Shown: positions 1 to 12,657 of the stretch, one piece after another
How the letters are laid out: every line of letters begins with the position of its first letter
How positions within the stretch are numbered: position 1 is the stretch's first letter
Origin: Brachypterus glaber
Taxonomy: Eukaryota; Arthropoda; Insecta; Coleoptera; Kateretidae
Assembly: GCA_958510825.1 (NCBI GenBank)
Contig: OY294048.1
Location: 26,980,680-27,044,679 of the forward strand
DNA length: 64,000 nucleotides
Direction: 5' to 3'
The notes under the pieces: model-generated
What the model saw: the letters and a program-made list of their open reading frames with translations, nothing else
Told to the model about the DNA's origin: nothing
Database searches by the model: none
Made by a program: the position numbers and the translations under genes

Positions 1-59
1 CAAAATCTTTATTTAGCCGTCCTTGCTAGTTTAAACTCGAACTCCCCATGGTGCCATGT

Positions 60-440
60 TTATTAACCGACAAACGTGAAATATATATTTTTATAGACTG
101 TCAGTTCTTAACTTAACTCTGCTTAACCGGCTAAAGGTCCATATAATGGTTTAGGTGCGTGGCATTTTAATTCACGTTACTATGCGCCCTAAATTGAGGC
201 CACATTATAGATGGCACCATGCTTTTATATCTATCTAACGTTTTATTTAAATATTAACAACATAAAGGATACACAGTGCTGATGATTCCTGAAAGGGATG
301 AAATGGTACTATTCACTTTTTCCTGTCCATTTGATTTTAACGATAGATAGATAACTTATATATATATATTTTTTTTTTGGTTATTAACCGACAAACGTGC
401 AGTATATATTTTTATAGACTGTCAATTCTTAACTTAAATA
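60..440 (+). repeat. Direct repeat pair, about 60 bp (59-118 and 381-440)
   Basis: Two near-identical copies of a block starting TTATTAACCGACAAACGTG and ending near TTCTTAACTTAA are separated by about 320 bp. They differ at a few bases only. The unit is too short to assign to an element. Confidence 0.75.
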
Positions 441-545
441 GTTTATAGTTTAGAATTTATTTATTAAATAAAATTTTAAACCGAAGTGTTATTACTATCA
501 AACTTCATAATTTGGATTTCTCATACATTTTTATTCAGTTTCAAA

Positions 546-800
546 CCCGACATTATCCATATTTTAAATGCGTTTTTTATAGTTATATGAAAATTTTTAC
601 TTGTTATGCTTTTTATTAAGGTAATATATTCTATTTATATTCATCTGCACAAATTTTATTGCAAATATTGCAATTTTCACATGAATCTACAAAAACACGC
701 ATTTAAAATATGCGGTAATATTGCAACGCAATATTACCGCAGGTTCTTTTTAAAACGGTTTTGGCGTTTTCCCGAAAATAAAAAATATGGACAATGTCGG
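546..800. mobile_element. Foldback/MITE, 255 bp
   Basis: Terminal inverted repeats CCCGACATTATCCATATTTT (546) and AAAATATGGACAATGTCGG (782-800). The centre is a perfect 13-bp hairpin, GCGGTAATATTGC, loop AAC, then its reverse complement (712-740). No transposase is present. The reading frame through it is an artefact of the palindrome. Confidence 0.7.
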
Positions 801-1916
801 ATATGACTCATATCTTCTCGGTGTAACCGTAATGTGTCGTATATGGTCATCCGTTAGTTCTAAACCACACCGTATTTATTAATTTTATTTTACTTGTATA
901 AATTTTTGTCAACATAGTACAACTGTTAAAAATTTATGCAACAATGCATGTAGTAGTTAGGTAGTAGTAGCGTACTTGTAGAACAGCATGTCCTTTGTAT
1001 TATAGAAGTCCCCGTCAAGGAAGACAGCAGACCAGTGATACCTACGACATCGAAATTTCCTTCCCAGCAGTAAAGTAAGAGCACTTTTTTGTTTAGCAGC
1101 ACGTTTTTGTTACACGTAGTTTTCTTGTTATTTTTAAATTTTGCTTATTATTTATCAATTTAAAAGAAATTATATTTTGGGAATCATATCGAGAGAACAC
1201 GCTCACTATGAAGATTATACTATGGAATGCGAAGCATTACATATCTTCAAGGCTTGTTTTTAATTGGTTTTTCAAGTATCCAGACCTATACATGAGTTTC
1301 CTGGAAAAGCATGGATTGGAACTGTTCAGATCTAATCAGATATGGATTTTGGTCTGATCTGATAAGATGTGTTTAGGTCTGCCAAAACCAGTTTTTCTGC
1401 GGGAGTTACCTTAACTTCAGTTTTAGTTTGATATAATCAAATCAAATAATTTTTAACCTGATCTGATTAGATCGGGTCGTATAAAACTCGGGCAAAACAA
1501 CTATTTTTCTGTTGTGTTTACAAAAAACAAAACTTATAAGTTAAGGATCTGGTAAGCACAACAATTCATCTTGTTGCTCTTACCAGATTTCTGGTCGCAC
1601 CCAGAACCATAGAGGTTCCGTATTTAACTTTTGATCTGTTTATTCCAACCAGATCTTTTTTTTTTTCATTTAATTCAAGTCGGTAAAGAAAACCACTTTT
1701 CATTAGTTAAAATTATAATTATAATTAACACTAGGCAGCACGGTCTCTTGTCCTGATTGGATTCGCTGAGCTACAACTAATTGTGGGTCGCTGAGACCGA
1801 ATCTGGCCTCAGAATATTTCTACTGCCTAAGGTTTCTGAGAAAAATGAGTAAAAGTGGTAAAAAATCATTATTTTAGCCCTCTTTTGTTCTAACATCATG
1901 GGAGATATAGTATATT

Positions 1917-2016
1917 TCTAACCTAATAAAAAAATGAAACATTTCCAACTCGAGAGATAGTATTTGGCCGAGGCGCATCTCGAGAGTTGAAAATGTTATT
2001 TTCTTATGTGGTTAGA
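1917..2016. mobile_element. Short hairpin MITE, 100 bp
   Basis: Two arms of about 38 bp (TCTAACC...TCCAACTCGAGAG and CTCGAGAGTTG...GGTTAGA) with a loop of about 20 bp. The arms differ by small indels, so it is an old copy. Confidence 0.65.
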
Positions 2017-3156
2017 ACAGAATTTTATTTACAAGCATAAATAAATAAGACATTACCTTGTAAAATTCACCATTTTAAATGATCTTCTACAGAAATTTTG
2101 CAGATTTCTAACGTCACTATAAATTTCAAATAAATAATAATTTAAATAAGTGGCTCGTTCTTATTTCCTATTATCAGTCTCGGATGAACCATATGATATA
2201 TAAATGAATATTATTTCTTATTGTTTGCCGTAGAAAAAAAAAACAAAAATGTTACGTTATTTTATTCGCCAACTTCAACTGTTTACAAAAAAGGCGATCT
2301 ATGAGGCATAACCAAAACCTAAAAAACAGGTTAGATATGAATTCATTTCTAACCTTGATTAAAAATGAAAAGCTTTTTTAACTTTAAAAGAAGTAAACAA
2401 AAATGATAGATTTTGAAACTTTTTATAATGCATATAAAGAACGTTTTTCTGTATGCTTGTGAATAAAAAATATTCTGACGAGAAATTTGGATTCGGCGAC
2501 TCAATATTAGTTAAAAAATAACCAACTTAGAATATGGGAACTTTAAATTCATAGGTAGAATAAATAGGGATATTATAGAAAATGATAAAAAAGAAATATT
2601 AAAAAAAAATGGATCCTGTGACAAAACTAAGTAGGGGTGCAGGGTAAGGAGAGGGTTGTATAACGGGAGAAGCTTAGCACCACGTACTAAAAATCTAAAA
2701 ATCGTCAAAAATCATCGCTAGGGGGTCAAAAATGAACTAAAAATATGCTACGTAATACGGTTCTTATGTAATAAAGTAACATTTTTATGATGTAGAACCA
2801 TTAAAAAAAAGCAATATTTTTTTTATAAATTATTTTTTAATTGGCATAATTGCCTGCACTAAAATTTGAAAAATAAGTCGTGCTGGATTTTTTTAAGGTA
2901 AAATTCCTTTAAATTGATAAGAAAAATATATTTTTGCGCTCGGGAAAAAAGTTTAAATTGTGGGCTTTAATTTTATTTCTTTTTCATTTATTTACTTTTT
3001 ACGAACCTACTAAGCCAAATAAAAAAATATTTGTGTATATATATATTTTTGTAAGAATTCCATAATCTCCAAATTAGGTCCTATAAATTTTTTGCACAAA
3101 TTTGATAGTACTTATTTTTATTTATTTTATTTATTTAGGATAGATACACAGAATCA

Positions 3157-3202
3157 TGGAGAGCCCCAAATAAGTTACAAAACTTGTACTAGGGGCTCTC
3201 CA
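3157..3202. repeat. Short hairpin
   Basis: 11-bp arms TGGAGAGCCCC / GGGGCTCTCCA around a 24-bp loop, preceded by a TTTATTTA-rich run. It might be the end of an unrecognised element. Confidence 0.5.
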
Positions 3203-3484
3203 CTAATTTTGAGAAGAAAAAAACGTCCGAATATTCACAAAGTTGACAATCTTACTTCAAATTTTTAAAAAATTCTTCAAATTAAAATTCATCCAAGGAG
3301 ATGGCTAGTTTTGCCACAAATAAGAAATTAAGTACTCTGCACTTTAATTTTAAGCTTTTTTATTTTTTTTTCGCATACTTACTGTGATAGGAGGTCCTTC
3401 GCATATGAATTTTTAAATTCCTCGTATTTTTTTAATATACCCTAAAATTTCCAAATTCCTACTGTTTTTTTTTTAAGATTTTGA

Positions 3485-4193
3485 AAAAAAAAAACGTCTT
3501 TATTTCCTGGACTTATATCTCAAAACCGTGAGGTGCTGGAATTTTTTTAAGGTCAGATTCGGATTCTACTCCCTTGAATTAGTAAGAAAAATTTACTTTT
3601 AGATCAGAGCAAAAAGTTGTGATTTGTTGCCTAGTGTTATTAGTTAAAATTATAATTATTAATCCCTCTAATAACAGCAAAAAACTACTTGTCCAAACTA
3701 GCTAAATGCATGCCACGCATTGTGTGGAACATGTAGGACAGGCAAGCAAATTCAAAGTGGTATCAAACTTTATAACATGTACATCACCAATAGTATTTTG
3801 GACAAGTAGAGATATATTACGCTTGAACCAAAAAAAGTCCAAACGAAAAAAAAAACGTCTTTATTTCCTGGACTTATATCTCAAAACCGTGAGGTGCTGG
3901 AATTTTTTTAAGGTCAGATTCGGATTCTACTCCCTTGAATTAGTAAGAAAAATTTACTTTTAGATCAGAGCAAAAAGTTGTGATTTGTTGCCTAGTGTTA
4001 TTAGTTAAAATTATAATTATTAATCCCTCTAATAACAGCAAAAAACTACTTGTCCAAACTAGCTAAATGCATGCCACGCATTGTGTGGAACATGTAGGAC
4101 AGGCAAGCAAATTCAAAGTGGTATCAAACTTTATAACATGTACATCACCAATAGTATTTTGGACAAGTAGAGATATATTACGCTTGAACCAAA
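3485..4193 (+). repeat. Near-perfect tandem duplication, 361-bp period
   Basis: The block starting in an A-run before ACGTCTTTATTTCC and ending at CGCTTGAACCAAAA occurs twice, with every landmark offset by exactly 361 bp (ATGCATGCCACGCAT at 3706 and 4067). I saw no substitutions between copies, so it is very recent or an assembly duplicate. Reading frames inside are not supported as genes. Confidence 0.85.
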
Positions 4194-4659
4194 AGGAAAC
4201 CAACGCAACCCTGATAACATTGTTAGTATCAAACATATATCAAACTCGTTTGGATTCGACGTGTTTGGATGAAATTTGTGCAAGGCTCGGTGCAAGGTTA
4301 CGCCCGCTGATTTGAATGGATTTTGTACAAGCTGTTTAAAAGGCAGTTTGATTTTATTTTGCATAAACTTTGTGCAAACCATCAACAACGGAAATTGCCG
4401 AGCATTTGGTGGGAAACTATTAAAAACAATTAAAACATTCAATATACTTTAAATAACATATACTTTTGGCAAGTTACAAAGGTTAGAAAATTTTAAATTC
4501 TAATGGTTGGTTCAGACTAAATCCTCCTAGAAAATATCTATATTTGCGAAAAAATGGATAAAAGAGAACCCTTTTCGATAAGAAACAGCCTTTTTCTAAT
4601 GCTTTTTGTGTCAGTGAAAAATTTCATGGTTAATTTATATCAAAATCAAACAGATGATA

Positions 4660-5100
4660 ACACAGGCCCACAAAAAAATGGATAAGACCATGATATTCCT
4701 ATATAATTTTTCCCGCTGAAACCGACTCTGAACTCAGTTCAATTCCTACACGTCTGGATTTTTCTTTACATAACACGATGGTCCACAGATGCCGAATTTT
4801 TGCCAAAAGTCAGGTTTTTGTTGCACGGTCTTAAAAATTAGTATCCAGGGTTTTTTGGGGTCGCTGAGTTTGGATCTATAATTATAAAATGAAAATTCAA
4901 AATGGCGGATCCAATATGGCGTCGAAATTTGTAAAACAATATATTTTTCTCAAAATTAGTACATAGTGTTATGTAGAGAAAAATCCAGACGTGTAGGGGT
5001 TAAACTGAGTTCAGATTTGGTCTCAGCGGGAGAAAATATATAGGAATATTATGGTCCTATCCATAGCGCAGCCCACTTTTATTTTTTTGTGGGCCTGTGT
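4660..5100. mobile_element. Foldback element, 441 bp, ends ACACAGGCCCAC
   Basis: Inverted arms of about 120 bp: ACACAGGCCCACAAAAAAAT from 4660, the reverse complement ending at 5100. Shared internal blocks include ACACGTCTGGATTTTTCT and the GATCCAAA-like centre. A shorter element with a similar end (ACACAGGGCCACAAAA) lies at 16366. Confidence 0.75.
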
Positions 5101-5650
5101 AATAAATAGAATATTGATTGATTGATTGATTTTAAATAAAATATTTTTAATAGTTTTTTTTTTGTTTGATTGTTTTTATTTACAAACAAGTATATGTTTC
5201 TAAGTATATAAAAAATATATATTTTTTTACTTTTGCTTTTGTCCGAATCTTTAAAATAGGTTTTGTTAATGGTAATTACCATGAAAAGAGCAGCTCAGGT
5301 TAAGTTACCAACAAAAAAAATCAAAAATTTCAAACCGTATGATGAAATTTCGTTCAAACCGGCGGTCGGAACCTTGTACAAACTTCATTCAAATATTGTA
5401 CAAATTATTTGATCCTAGTTTAAATAAAGTTTATACAAACATTGTTATAAGGAAACTTGATTGTTATACACCTGTAAATTAGCCTCTACACCACTGTTAG
5501 AGAGGGAGACTAACTTTATAGGTGTGTAATGGATTGCGATTGTTTACTTTTGTATAGTATATGTATTGAAAAAAATAAAATCATCTGAAGTCTGGAATGC
5601 GTTTGAAAAACTTGTTTATTGTTTTACTAACCAAAGTTTTATTTTAACAG

Positions 5651-6479
5651 CGATCCAGTGGTACATTCCAATACAAATGAACGTTCCAACGTTAAACTAC
5701 TCCTCGAGAAATTAATCTTGGAAGAAGATCAATTTGATGTAAGAGAAATTCTACCAAATACAGTTCCAGATCCATCATCCTTAATGTTAGAATCCGACTA
5801 CGCTTGTCCAATTGGTCAAGTTGTAATGGCACCAGATTGCGTACCCTGCGCCATTGGCACCTACTACAATAAAGACAGCCAACAGTGTATCGCATGTCCT
5901 CAAGGGTCGTACCAAAGTGAAACTGGTCAACAACAATGCATTCAATGCCCAGTTATAGCTGGGAGACCAGGTGTGACTGTAGGATTGGGCGCCAGAAGCG
6001 CGGCTGATTGTAAGGAACGCTGTCCGGCTGGAAAATACTACGACCATGAGGCAGGTCTCTGTCGCAGTTGCGGACATGGATTCTACCAACAAAATGAAGG
6101 CTCTTTCTCGTGTGATATATGCGGACTTGGTAAAACAACACGCACCAGTGAAGCAGTGTCCGCTAAGGAATGTAGAGATGAATGCGGTAGTGGAATGCAA
6201 CTGGCTTTAGACGGTAAATGCGAAGCCTGTCCGAGGGGTACCTTCAGGATGCAAGGAGTTCAAGCTGCTTGTGTTGGATGTCCGTTGGGAAGAACAACAC
6301 CAAAATCATCAGCTCAGTCTATCGAAGAATGTTCCTTGCCTGTTTGTACACCTGGAACGTATTTGAATGGTACTTTAAATAATTGCATTCAATGTAAAAA
6401 GGGATACTACCAACCTGAATCTCAACAGACCACCTGTGTTGCTTGCCCACCAAATACCAGTACCAAAGGAACCGCAGCA
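5651..6479 (+). CDS. Internal exon: four GCC2/GCC3-type cysteine-rich modules of a membrane protein
   Basis: Extracellular exon of a large type I membrane protein whose 5' exons lie left of the window. The acceptor is a TTTTATTTTAACAG tract ending at 5650 and the donor is GTAAGT at 6480. The reading frame enters with the last base of a split codon (C, then GAT CCA GTG) and leaves in phase 0, giving about 276 residues with no stop. After an acidic, cysteine-free stretch of about 50 residues come four modules of about 50-55 residues. Each has the pattern C.PG.YY...C..C..G.Y......C..CP..T......C, typical of ephrin-receptor-like (GCC2/GCC3) domains found in SCUBE and SVEP1 proteins. The fourth module is finished by the next exon, which joins without a frame change. 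I recognise the fold but not the exact orthologue, so no symbol is given. The GTG at 5658 is inside the exon and is not a start. Confidence 0.9.
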
Positions 6480-6489
6480 GTAAGTTTTT

Positions 6490-6640
6490 GAATCGTGGAG
6501 CGAGTAGTCAGAAATTGGCTAAAAAATCGGTTTTATTTAGTAACTCGGGAACCCTTTTAGATATAGCAACGAGGTTTTGCATGTAAACTAATCTTAATAA
6601 GGCCCATCTTCGTATCCCTTACCCTCCAGGTTGTCACAAT
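6490..6640 (+). repeat. Dispersed repeat, copy 1
   Basis: The block containing GAGGTTTTGCATGTAAACTAA and AAGGCCCATCTTCGTAT resembles 47570-47660 and, more weakly, 17940-18030. It starts directly after the splice donor at 6480. Family unknown. Confidence 0.5.
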
Positions 6641-6944
6641 TGTGACTTTATTTCTTTATTTTTTCTTTAAAGCAATATTAATCCAAAATACTTTTATAGA
6701 CTTTCTATCTATGCAAACAAATATGCAAATTTAATTTAGTATAATATAGCTCTCCTGAAACTGCAAGAAAACAAAAACTCGAGCAAAAACTAAAAAAAAT
6801 TGGTTTATTTTTTTTTCTTCTTTTTAGGCATAGCAAATATAAAAAAAAACACAATGAAATTGAAAAATTATCAATAGTTTAGTCTCGGGTGGATTAGGGT
6901 TATGTTATTCGAAACGTAAGAAAAAATTATTACAACAAATATGT

Positions 6945-7450
6945 GGGTTCAATTTAAAGAGGTACGAGTCCTCTAGGATGTGGGTTTTGGTGTTCGGATT
7001 GAAACACAGTATTTGGAACACTCTTTCTTTTATTAAAGGCTTCGTTTCAGACAGGTATTACAGGTGCATTACAGGTGTATCATAGTAGTTGTTGTTGGTT
7101 AAATCTAATTGAGAGAAAAGTTGGGTTTACACACTGATCTAATCTAAATATAATATAACGGTAGTAAAATGTTATTATGCTAGTTGGAAAGATTAGAAAA
7201 AGTTCTTATTTTTTACATTTACAGTTATAGGGTGAAACCTTAGTGGCTGATCCACGTGCTATTTTAAAGTTCTACTTTATAGTGAGATTATAGTAATTAA
7301 CGATATTAAATGTTGCGTAGACTTACCTAATTGAGCAAGATAGTTCTACACAATAAATGTGGAAAACCATATCTACATCAGTTAGATTTTACAACTTCGA
7401 CCGCAGGCAAGTATGGTTACAGTTAATCTGCTAAATTGGCGGTAACTCGA
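6945..7450 (+). repeat. Dispersed repeat of about 0.5 kb, copy 1
   Basis: The same sequence occurs in reverse orientation at 35745-36225. Shared landmarks are GTGTTCGGATTGAAACACAG, AGTTGGGTTTACACACTGA, GGCTGATCCACGTGCTA and CTAATTGAGCAAGATAGTTC. The end motif CTGCTAAATTGGCGGTAAC (7430) recurs inverted at 34866-34884. No coding capacity was recognised, so the family is unassigned. Confidence 0.65.
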
Positions 7451-7684
7451 AACCCAATTACACCCAGCTGATCACGTGTTTCCTGTCTAAGTTTAACGTA
7501 TTTTTAACCGCGGTAAATTTGAATATTTCAGTGGAGGCGCCGTCATTTGATGTCCTGTTACAAATTCTACATTTTATTGAAATGCTTTATCACATGTAAG
7601 GTTATTTTAATGGAATGAGTACACCTCCAGGAATTAAATTTAAAAAATCGTATCAATAAATCTTTATTGAAATAATCCAAGTTG

Positions 7685-7955
7685 TCACAAAATGTTAGAA
7701 ACAAAGATATCAATAACCAGTATGTCCTCCTCTGTTCTCAAGCAAAACATTAACACGTTGTGCATGCCAATAAAAATGTTGTTAATGGCTTTCTGCGTTA
7801 TGTGGTTCCATTCTTCTCGAGCAGCAACAATTAGCTCCTGAATGATGAACGGGGGTTATTTCTATTCAAAATGACCTGTTTTAGCATATCCCACACGTTC
7901 TCACAAAGATTCATGTCAGGTGAGTTAGCTGGCCAGTTCGTTCTTTGCTGTAGCA
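7685..7955 (-). pseudogene. Tc1-type transposase C-terminus, frameshifted relic
   Basis: Read on the - strand, 7950 downward gives PANSPDMNLCENVWDMLKQ, matching the SPDLNPIENVWDML block around the second Asp of the Tc1 DDE catalytic domain. After a frameshift near 7850 comes EEWNHITQKAINNIFIGMHN, matching the usual EEWNNI...INNLI.SM segment. The copy is inactive because of the frame break and because no N-terminal DNA-binding part remains. It lies in an intron of the + strand gene. Neither half is long enough to appear as a long reading frame. Confidence 0.75.
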
Positions 7956-8139
7956 AATTGGTAAATTTTTTCGCAAAAAGAAAATAAAAAGTTTTTTTGA
8001 AAATAAAAAAAAATAAAAGTTTTCGTTTTTCAAAAAAAAAGATCTTTTAAAAAATGCATTTCTTATTTTTTTTTTGAAAATTATTTTTTTAAAAAAGATT
8101 TGGAAAAATTCACATCTTCACGGCTTGTTTTTTTTTCAG

Positions 8140-8489
8140 ACGAGTAAATCTGAATGTACAAATCCATGCGAAATGAATGGACCCGAAATGCACTGCGACC
8201 CCAATGCCTACTGTTTACTTATACCTGAAACTAGCGATTTCAAATGTGAATGTAAACCAGGTTTCAACGGAACCGGTAAATACTGTTCTGACTTGTGCGA
8301 CGGATTCTGTGACAACGAAGGTACTTGTGTCAAGGACGTTCGGGGGCAGCCAACTTGTAGATGCATTGGAAGCTTCACTGGAAAACACTGTACAGAGAAA
8401 TCCGAGTTTGCTTACATTGCTGGCGGTATTGCCGCTTCAGTTATCTTAATCATCTTCATTGTGTTGCTTATCTGGATGATTTGTGCAAG
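8140..8489 (+). CDS. Internal exon: two EGF-like modules plus transmembrane helix
   Basis: Continues the preceding exon. The acceptor is a T-rich tract ending TTTTTTTTCAG at 8139 and the donor is GTAAGT at 8490. Entry is phase 0 and exit phase 2, giving 116 residues plus two bases. It completes the last cysteine-rich module and then encodes two EGF-like modules: C.NPC..N....C.P.A.C......F.C.C.PGF.G.G..C, then C.G.C.N.GTC......P.C.C..SFTG..C. A hydrophobic segment of about 25 residues ([20 protein letters not shown] and following) is followed by ARANRRK, a positively charged stop-transfer, so the N-terminal part should be outside the cell. EGF modules next to the membrane suggest an adhesion or receptor role, which is inference. 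Confidence 0.9.
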
Positions 8490-9300
8490 GTAAGTACTCG
8501 CTTAGCTTTGCTTAGCTTATCCGTCAATCCAATAAATCCGTCAGGGAAAAGTTTTACTTTCCCTCCCGGACAGTACAAATTAGTTCTTAGAATCTTCTTA
8601 AAACATATGATCGGGAATTGCATTAATTTCCAAGAATCTTCTTAGAACGCTTAAATTCAATAGATTAATTTTGGAAAAACCTTCTTAAAAGATTCTTAAA
8701 AAAAGATGGAATATTCTAAGATGCATTATTTTACTAAGAATGTTCTTAGAAGATTCTAAGAAACAGGATCGTACATTCTAAGATCATTTTTAGAAAGTTT
8801 TAATAACGTTCAATACAGTTTTAGGCACATTTTAGGAGCATTTCCATATAAAATTCGACCCTTGAGCGAGTTGTCTTCAGTCGCATTTTTTATTCATGCT
8901 GTTTATTATTTAGTTCCAAAATTATTGCGGTTTTAAAAGTAAAACTTGAATAACAGCACAAATAAAAAATGTGGACTGCGATAATTCGGCGTTTAAGGGT
9001 CGATATATATGCTAAATAGCTGAAACTTTTTCATTTAGATAAATAAGAGGATCCTCTTCCTCAGCCGAGGCAGATTTTTTTAATATTAACAAAGACTTTC
9101 ATACTTTACAGTTTTTAAGCTAGTCGTGCATATAACATATTTTCAAGCTATTTTTCTTTCTATTTTGCATTCCCGTTCTTTCTTTTCCGTTATAAGGAAA
9201 TATAAAGACGTACATAAAAATTTGCAAAAAAATTCATCAAAATATCCGTGTTCGGAAATTTATTTCAAACATTTTTATGACATACATATACATATATGTA

Positions 9301-9442
9301 TTAGGTTGGGTTTGTCAAAGTGCAGCTAAATTTGACTGGGACGTAATTACCATGGCAACGCCAATTAAAATTCAGAATTCGCTCTTAACTGAGACTATAT
9401 CCGATAGATAAATTTTAACTGTACATTGATAAACCCAGCCTA
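9301..9442. mobile_element. MITE, 142 bp
   Basis: Inverted ends TTAGGTTGGGTTTGTCAA and TTGATAAACCCAGCCTAA. Non-coding, nested in the larger foldback. Confidence 0.7.
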
Positions 9443-9774
9443 AAGGTATTAAATATAAGTAGTAAAAAGCCAATTTTTTGTAAAATAAAGCAAATTTTCA
9501 AAATGTAAAAACATTCCTGTTCATAGATTCTAAGAATTTTCTACGAACTAATTTATGTACAGAAAGCCGTCCGGAGACCCGATATTAAAAATACCTATAT
9601 TTAAATATGTGTGGTTGTTTTAAATAATTACACAGGTCAACAAGGATTTTGTGATAAAATGTTTTTATTTTCTAGCTTAGTTAAGACCCACTGACTGCCA
9701 AACAGGCATTTTTTGTTTTGTTTCACGAATAATTTTTTTCAGTTATAAGCCATGCCAAAAATCTCATTCGGTAA

Positions 9775-10005
9775 CATGAAGTGTAGAATTTTTAATTTAT
9801 GGACATTGGTCTAAATCAACATAATCAAAAGAAGTCATCCAACACATTTTTATAAAAATCGAAACATAAATAAAAAGTCCAAATGGTGCGAGTTTTTTTT
9901 TAATTTTTCGTTATTTTATTTGAAATCAGCGGTATCAAAAATAGTCGTATGCAAAGATTTAGAATTTTGCCCGTTTTTTTTTCTGGCCCACTGTGCGGTG
10001 GATCA
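9775..10005 (+). repeat. Dispersed repeat, copy 1
   Basis: Shares CAACATAATCAAAAGAAG, TTTCGTTATTTTATT and GAAATCAGCGGTAT...TCTGGCCCACTGTG with 36640-36800 in the same orientation. Family unknown. Confidence 0.6.
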
Positions 10006-10606
10006 AAAACCTGAAGTGATGGATAAAAAACAGAAGTTGTATTCGAAGTCAGCATAACTAAATTATCCAAAATCAGCTGTCAGATCCAAACCAACTTTAA
10101 AAACTTGAAAATTTGTTGGCCTGTGTTATTTAAAGTATGCGTAAAGTTTTATAAGTAGGTATACTTACCATATGGTAAAACGTCCTAAGAATAATCTAAG
10201 TGTTATTATAAGAATAATCTAAGATAATGCTACCTATGCACACAGAACGCCCTAAGCATGTCCTTAAATAGTGATTTTTTTACATATTCTAAGCATATCT
10301 AAAGAATTATTCTAAAAATATTCTCAATCGAACGAATCAAACGAATATGTGAGCATCGTGTGCTGTCCGGGTTCTAGTATAACAATGTAATATTTATTAC
10401 CTTCTAGACCTCCTCACCCTTACTCCGAGTTTTTCCAAAAACAATCCCAGCCGATAACTTTGGATAAGAAACCTGTGTTCCAAATTTGAAGTATTTAGCA
10501 CAAAGTGCTCTCGTGATCATAAATGTTCTCGGACAAACGGACACGAAAATCAATGAAAAAAAATACATAAGAGTTTCCTTCCGGCGACACACCGCGCACA
10601 ACATTT

Positions 10607-11450
10607 AGCTCAATTTTCATATAACCCAAGTATTTTTATAATTTAATTATTTGGAACTTTAGCATCTTTTTAGGGCCAAATTTAAAAAAATCTATCAATG
10701 CGTTATTGAGGAAAACGATTTTCATTTGTTTTAACCAAAAAAAATATGACATTTAAAAATTATTTTAGATATTCAGATTTTAAGCTAAAAAGTGACAAAA
10801 AAGTTTCTATAAACGTTTGTGTTAAATGGCTTCTTAGGGGAGCTATAGCACATTTAAGGGGCATTTTTAGAATATTTTTCACTTCATAACTCAGGAACGG
10901 TTTAACTTATTGACTTGATATTTTTACTGTAGTATGCAACCAATAAACAATCATTTTATGACATAAAAAAATAAATATTTAACCAGGGGCGGACAGTTTT
11001 AGATTAAGTTAAACCGTTTCTGAGATATGAAGTGATAAATATTTAAAAAATGCCCTTTATAAAGGGCATTTTTAGCGTAAAGTAGGCTAGCTCCTTTAAA
11101 AAAAATTTAGTCTAAAGATTCATAAAAAGGTTTTCCTCACTTTTTGACGTAAAATCTGAATATCTAGAATAATTTTTAAATATGTCATTTTTTTTTTGTT
11201 AAATAAAACAAATGAAAATCGTTTAGCTCACTTAAAAAAACAATTTTACTCAAACGTTCATAAAAAGTTTTTTCTCACTTTTTGACGTAAAATCTGAATA
11301 TCTAGAACAATTTTTAAAAATGTCATTATTTTTTTTGTTAAAAAAAATGAAAATCGTTTTTCTCAAAAACGTATCGATAGATTTTTTTAAATTTGATCCT
11401 AAAAGATGCCAAATTATGAAACAAAACTTGGATTATATGAAAGTTGAGCT
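10607..11450. mobile_element. Foldback element, 844 bp (family shared with 43115-43943)
   Basis: Inverted arms of about 400 bp: AGCTCAATTTTCATATAACCC at the left and the reverse complement ending TATGAAAGTTGAGCT at the right. It contains subrepeats such as TTTTGACGTAAAATCTGAAT (three times) and AAGGGCATTTTTAG. It ends 54 bp before the splice acceptor of the last coding exon. Confidence 0.8.
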
Positions 11451-11490
11451 TAATCTTTTCAGAACAGTGAGCGCCATCTGTGTACTATAA

Positions 11491-11850
<360 letters not shown>

Positions 11851-12491
11851 TAGCAAAAAAAAACATTTCACTACTAACTCACAAACTGCTTTAAATAAAA
11901 GCATAATGTACCGGGTGCCTCAGCCAAGACGAACCAGGCGTTTTCTGGCCTTATTACTAAAGCTATCAAAACAAAATTTATAACAGTTAATAGGCACCCA
12001 GTGAGCTATTATTTTCATTTTTTTTTTCGAGTTACTATTAACTATTTCTGTACACGCTAATCGTGAATGCAAATTAAGTTTTAGTCACTTGCCAACGCAA
12101 ACCAACAGTTAGTCCTGTTAGATTGTTGCTTTCGTTTCCTTTTTAAGGACTTTCCTTGTTATTTCTTCTTTTTAAGGCAAATTATTTGGATTTTTTTATA
12201 AATGTCAAAATAATGTTGATTGAAAACGAATTAAAAACAAGATAGCTATCTTGCATAGATAATTAAATATATTCTGCCAACAAGAAACGAATGTGATGAT
12301 CATTCGTTTGGACTTTTTGGACTCAGATAATGCGCGAATTTTAGGAGAAAATCTGACTTCAGTCAAATTTTGACAATTCCTTCTTGTCTGTTAGCAATTT
12401 TATCTCAAGAAAAAAATATTTGTTTACGCCTTGAAAGGCAGAAGAAGTAATCGTTATCTGTCAGAACGTATTTTCAGGGGTAATATCATAA

Positions 12492-12657
12492 GTGATACTA
12501 GGTTAGGTATCGGTGGTTTTTTACATAAATTTTACGAATATTAATCCCAATGACGAAAATGAAACGACTGCTTTAGCAGGAGTTGCATTTTCCCAAAATT
12601 GGGATTAATATGAGTAAAATTTGAAAAAAAAAGCACCGGTACCTAACCTAGTATCAC
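12492..12657. mobile_element. Hairpin MITE, 166 bp (first of two in tandem)
   Basis: Ends GTGATACTAGGTTAGGTATC and its reverse complement. The arms continue almost to the centre (AATATTAATCCCAATGACG against AATTGGGATTAATAT). Confidence 0.8.

Larger units (their letters stand above)
1..5650 (+). other. Intron (at least 5.65 kb) upstream of the cysteine-rich exon
   Basis: The first recognised exon begins with a split codon at 5651, so the sequence to its left is intron of the same gene unless an unseen exon lies in it. It is AT-rich with foldback elements at 546-800, 1917-2016 and 4660-5100 and a tandem duplication at 3485-4193. Stretches 801-1916 and 2017-3156 show nothing beyond short simple repeats. 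Confidence 0.7.
8565..10371. mobile_element. Foldback element with iterated TTCTTAGAA motif
   Basis: Ends CCCGGACAG (8565) and CTGTCCGGG (10363-10371) match as an inverted repeat. An inner arm, GTACATAAATTAGTTCGTAG inverted at 9541-9574, pairs with TACAAATTAGTTCTTAG at 8573. The left 230 bp carry many copies of the near-palindrome TTCTTAGAA or TTCTAAGA, and 10175-10320 carries CTAAGAATAATCTAAG variants. No transposase frame was recognised. Outer limits are tentative because a second element (9301-9442) is nested inside. Confidence 0.55.

Noticed and set aside
3706..4315. Paired frames MHATHCVEHVGQASKF...
   Set aside because: Both come from the two copies of the 361-bp tandem duplication; no splice signals, no homology.
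10404..10604. 66-residue - strand frame starting MLCAVCRRKETLMYFF
   Set aside because: Looks somewhat protein-like, but has no recognisable domain, no splice context and sits among foldback debris.
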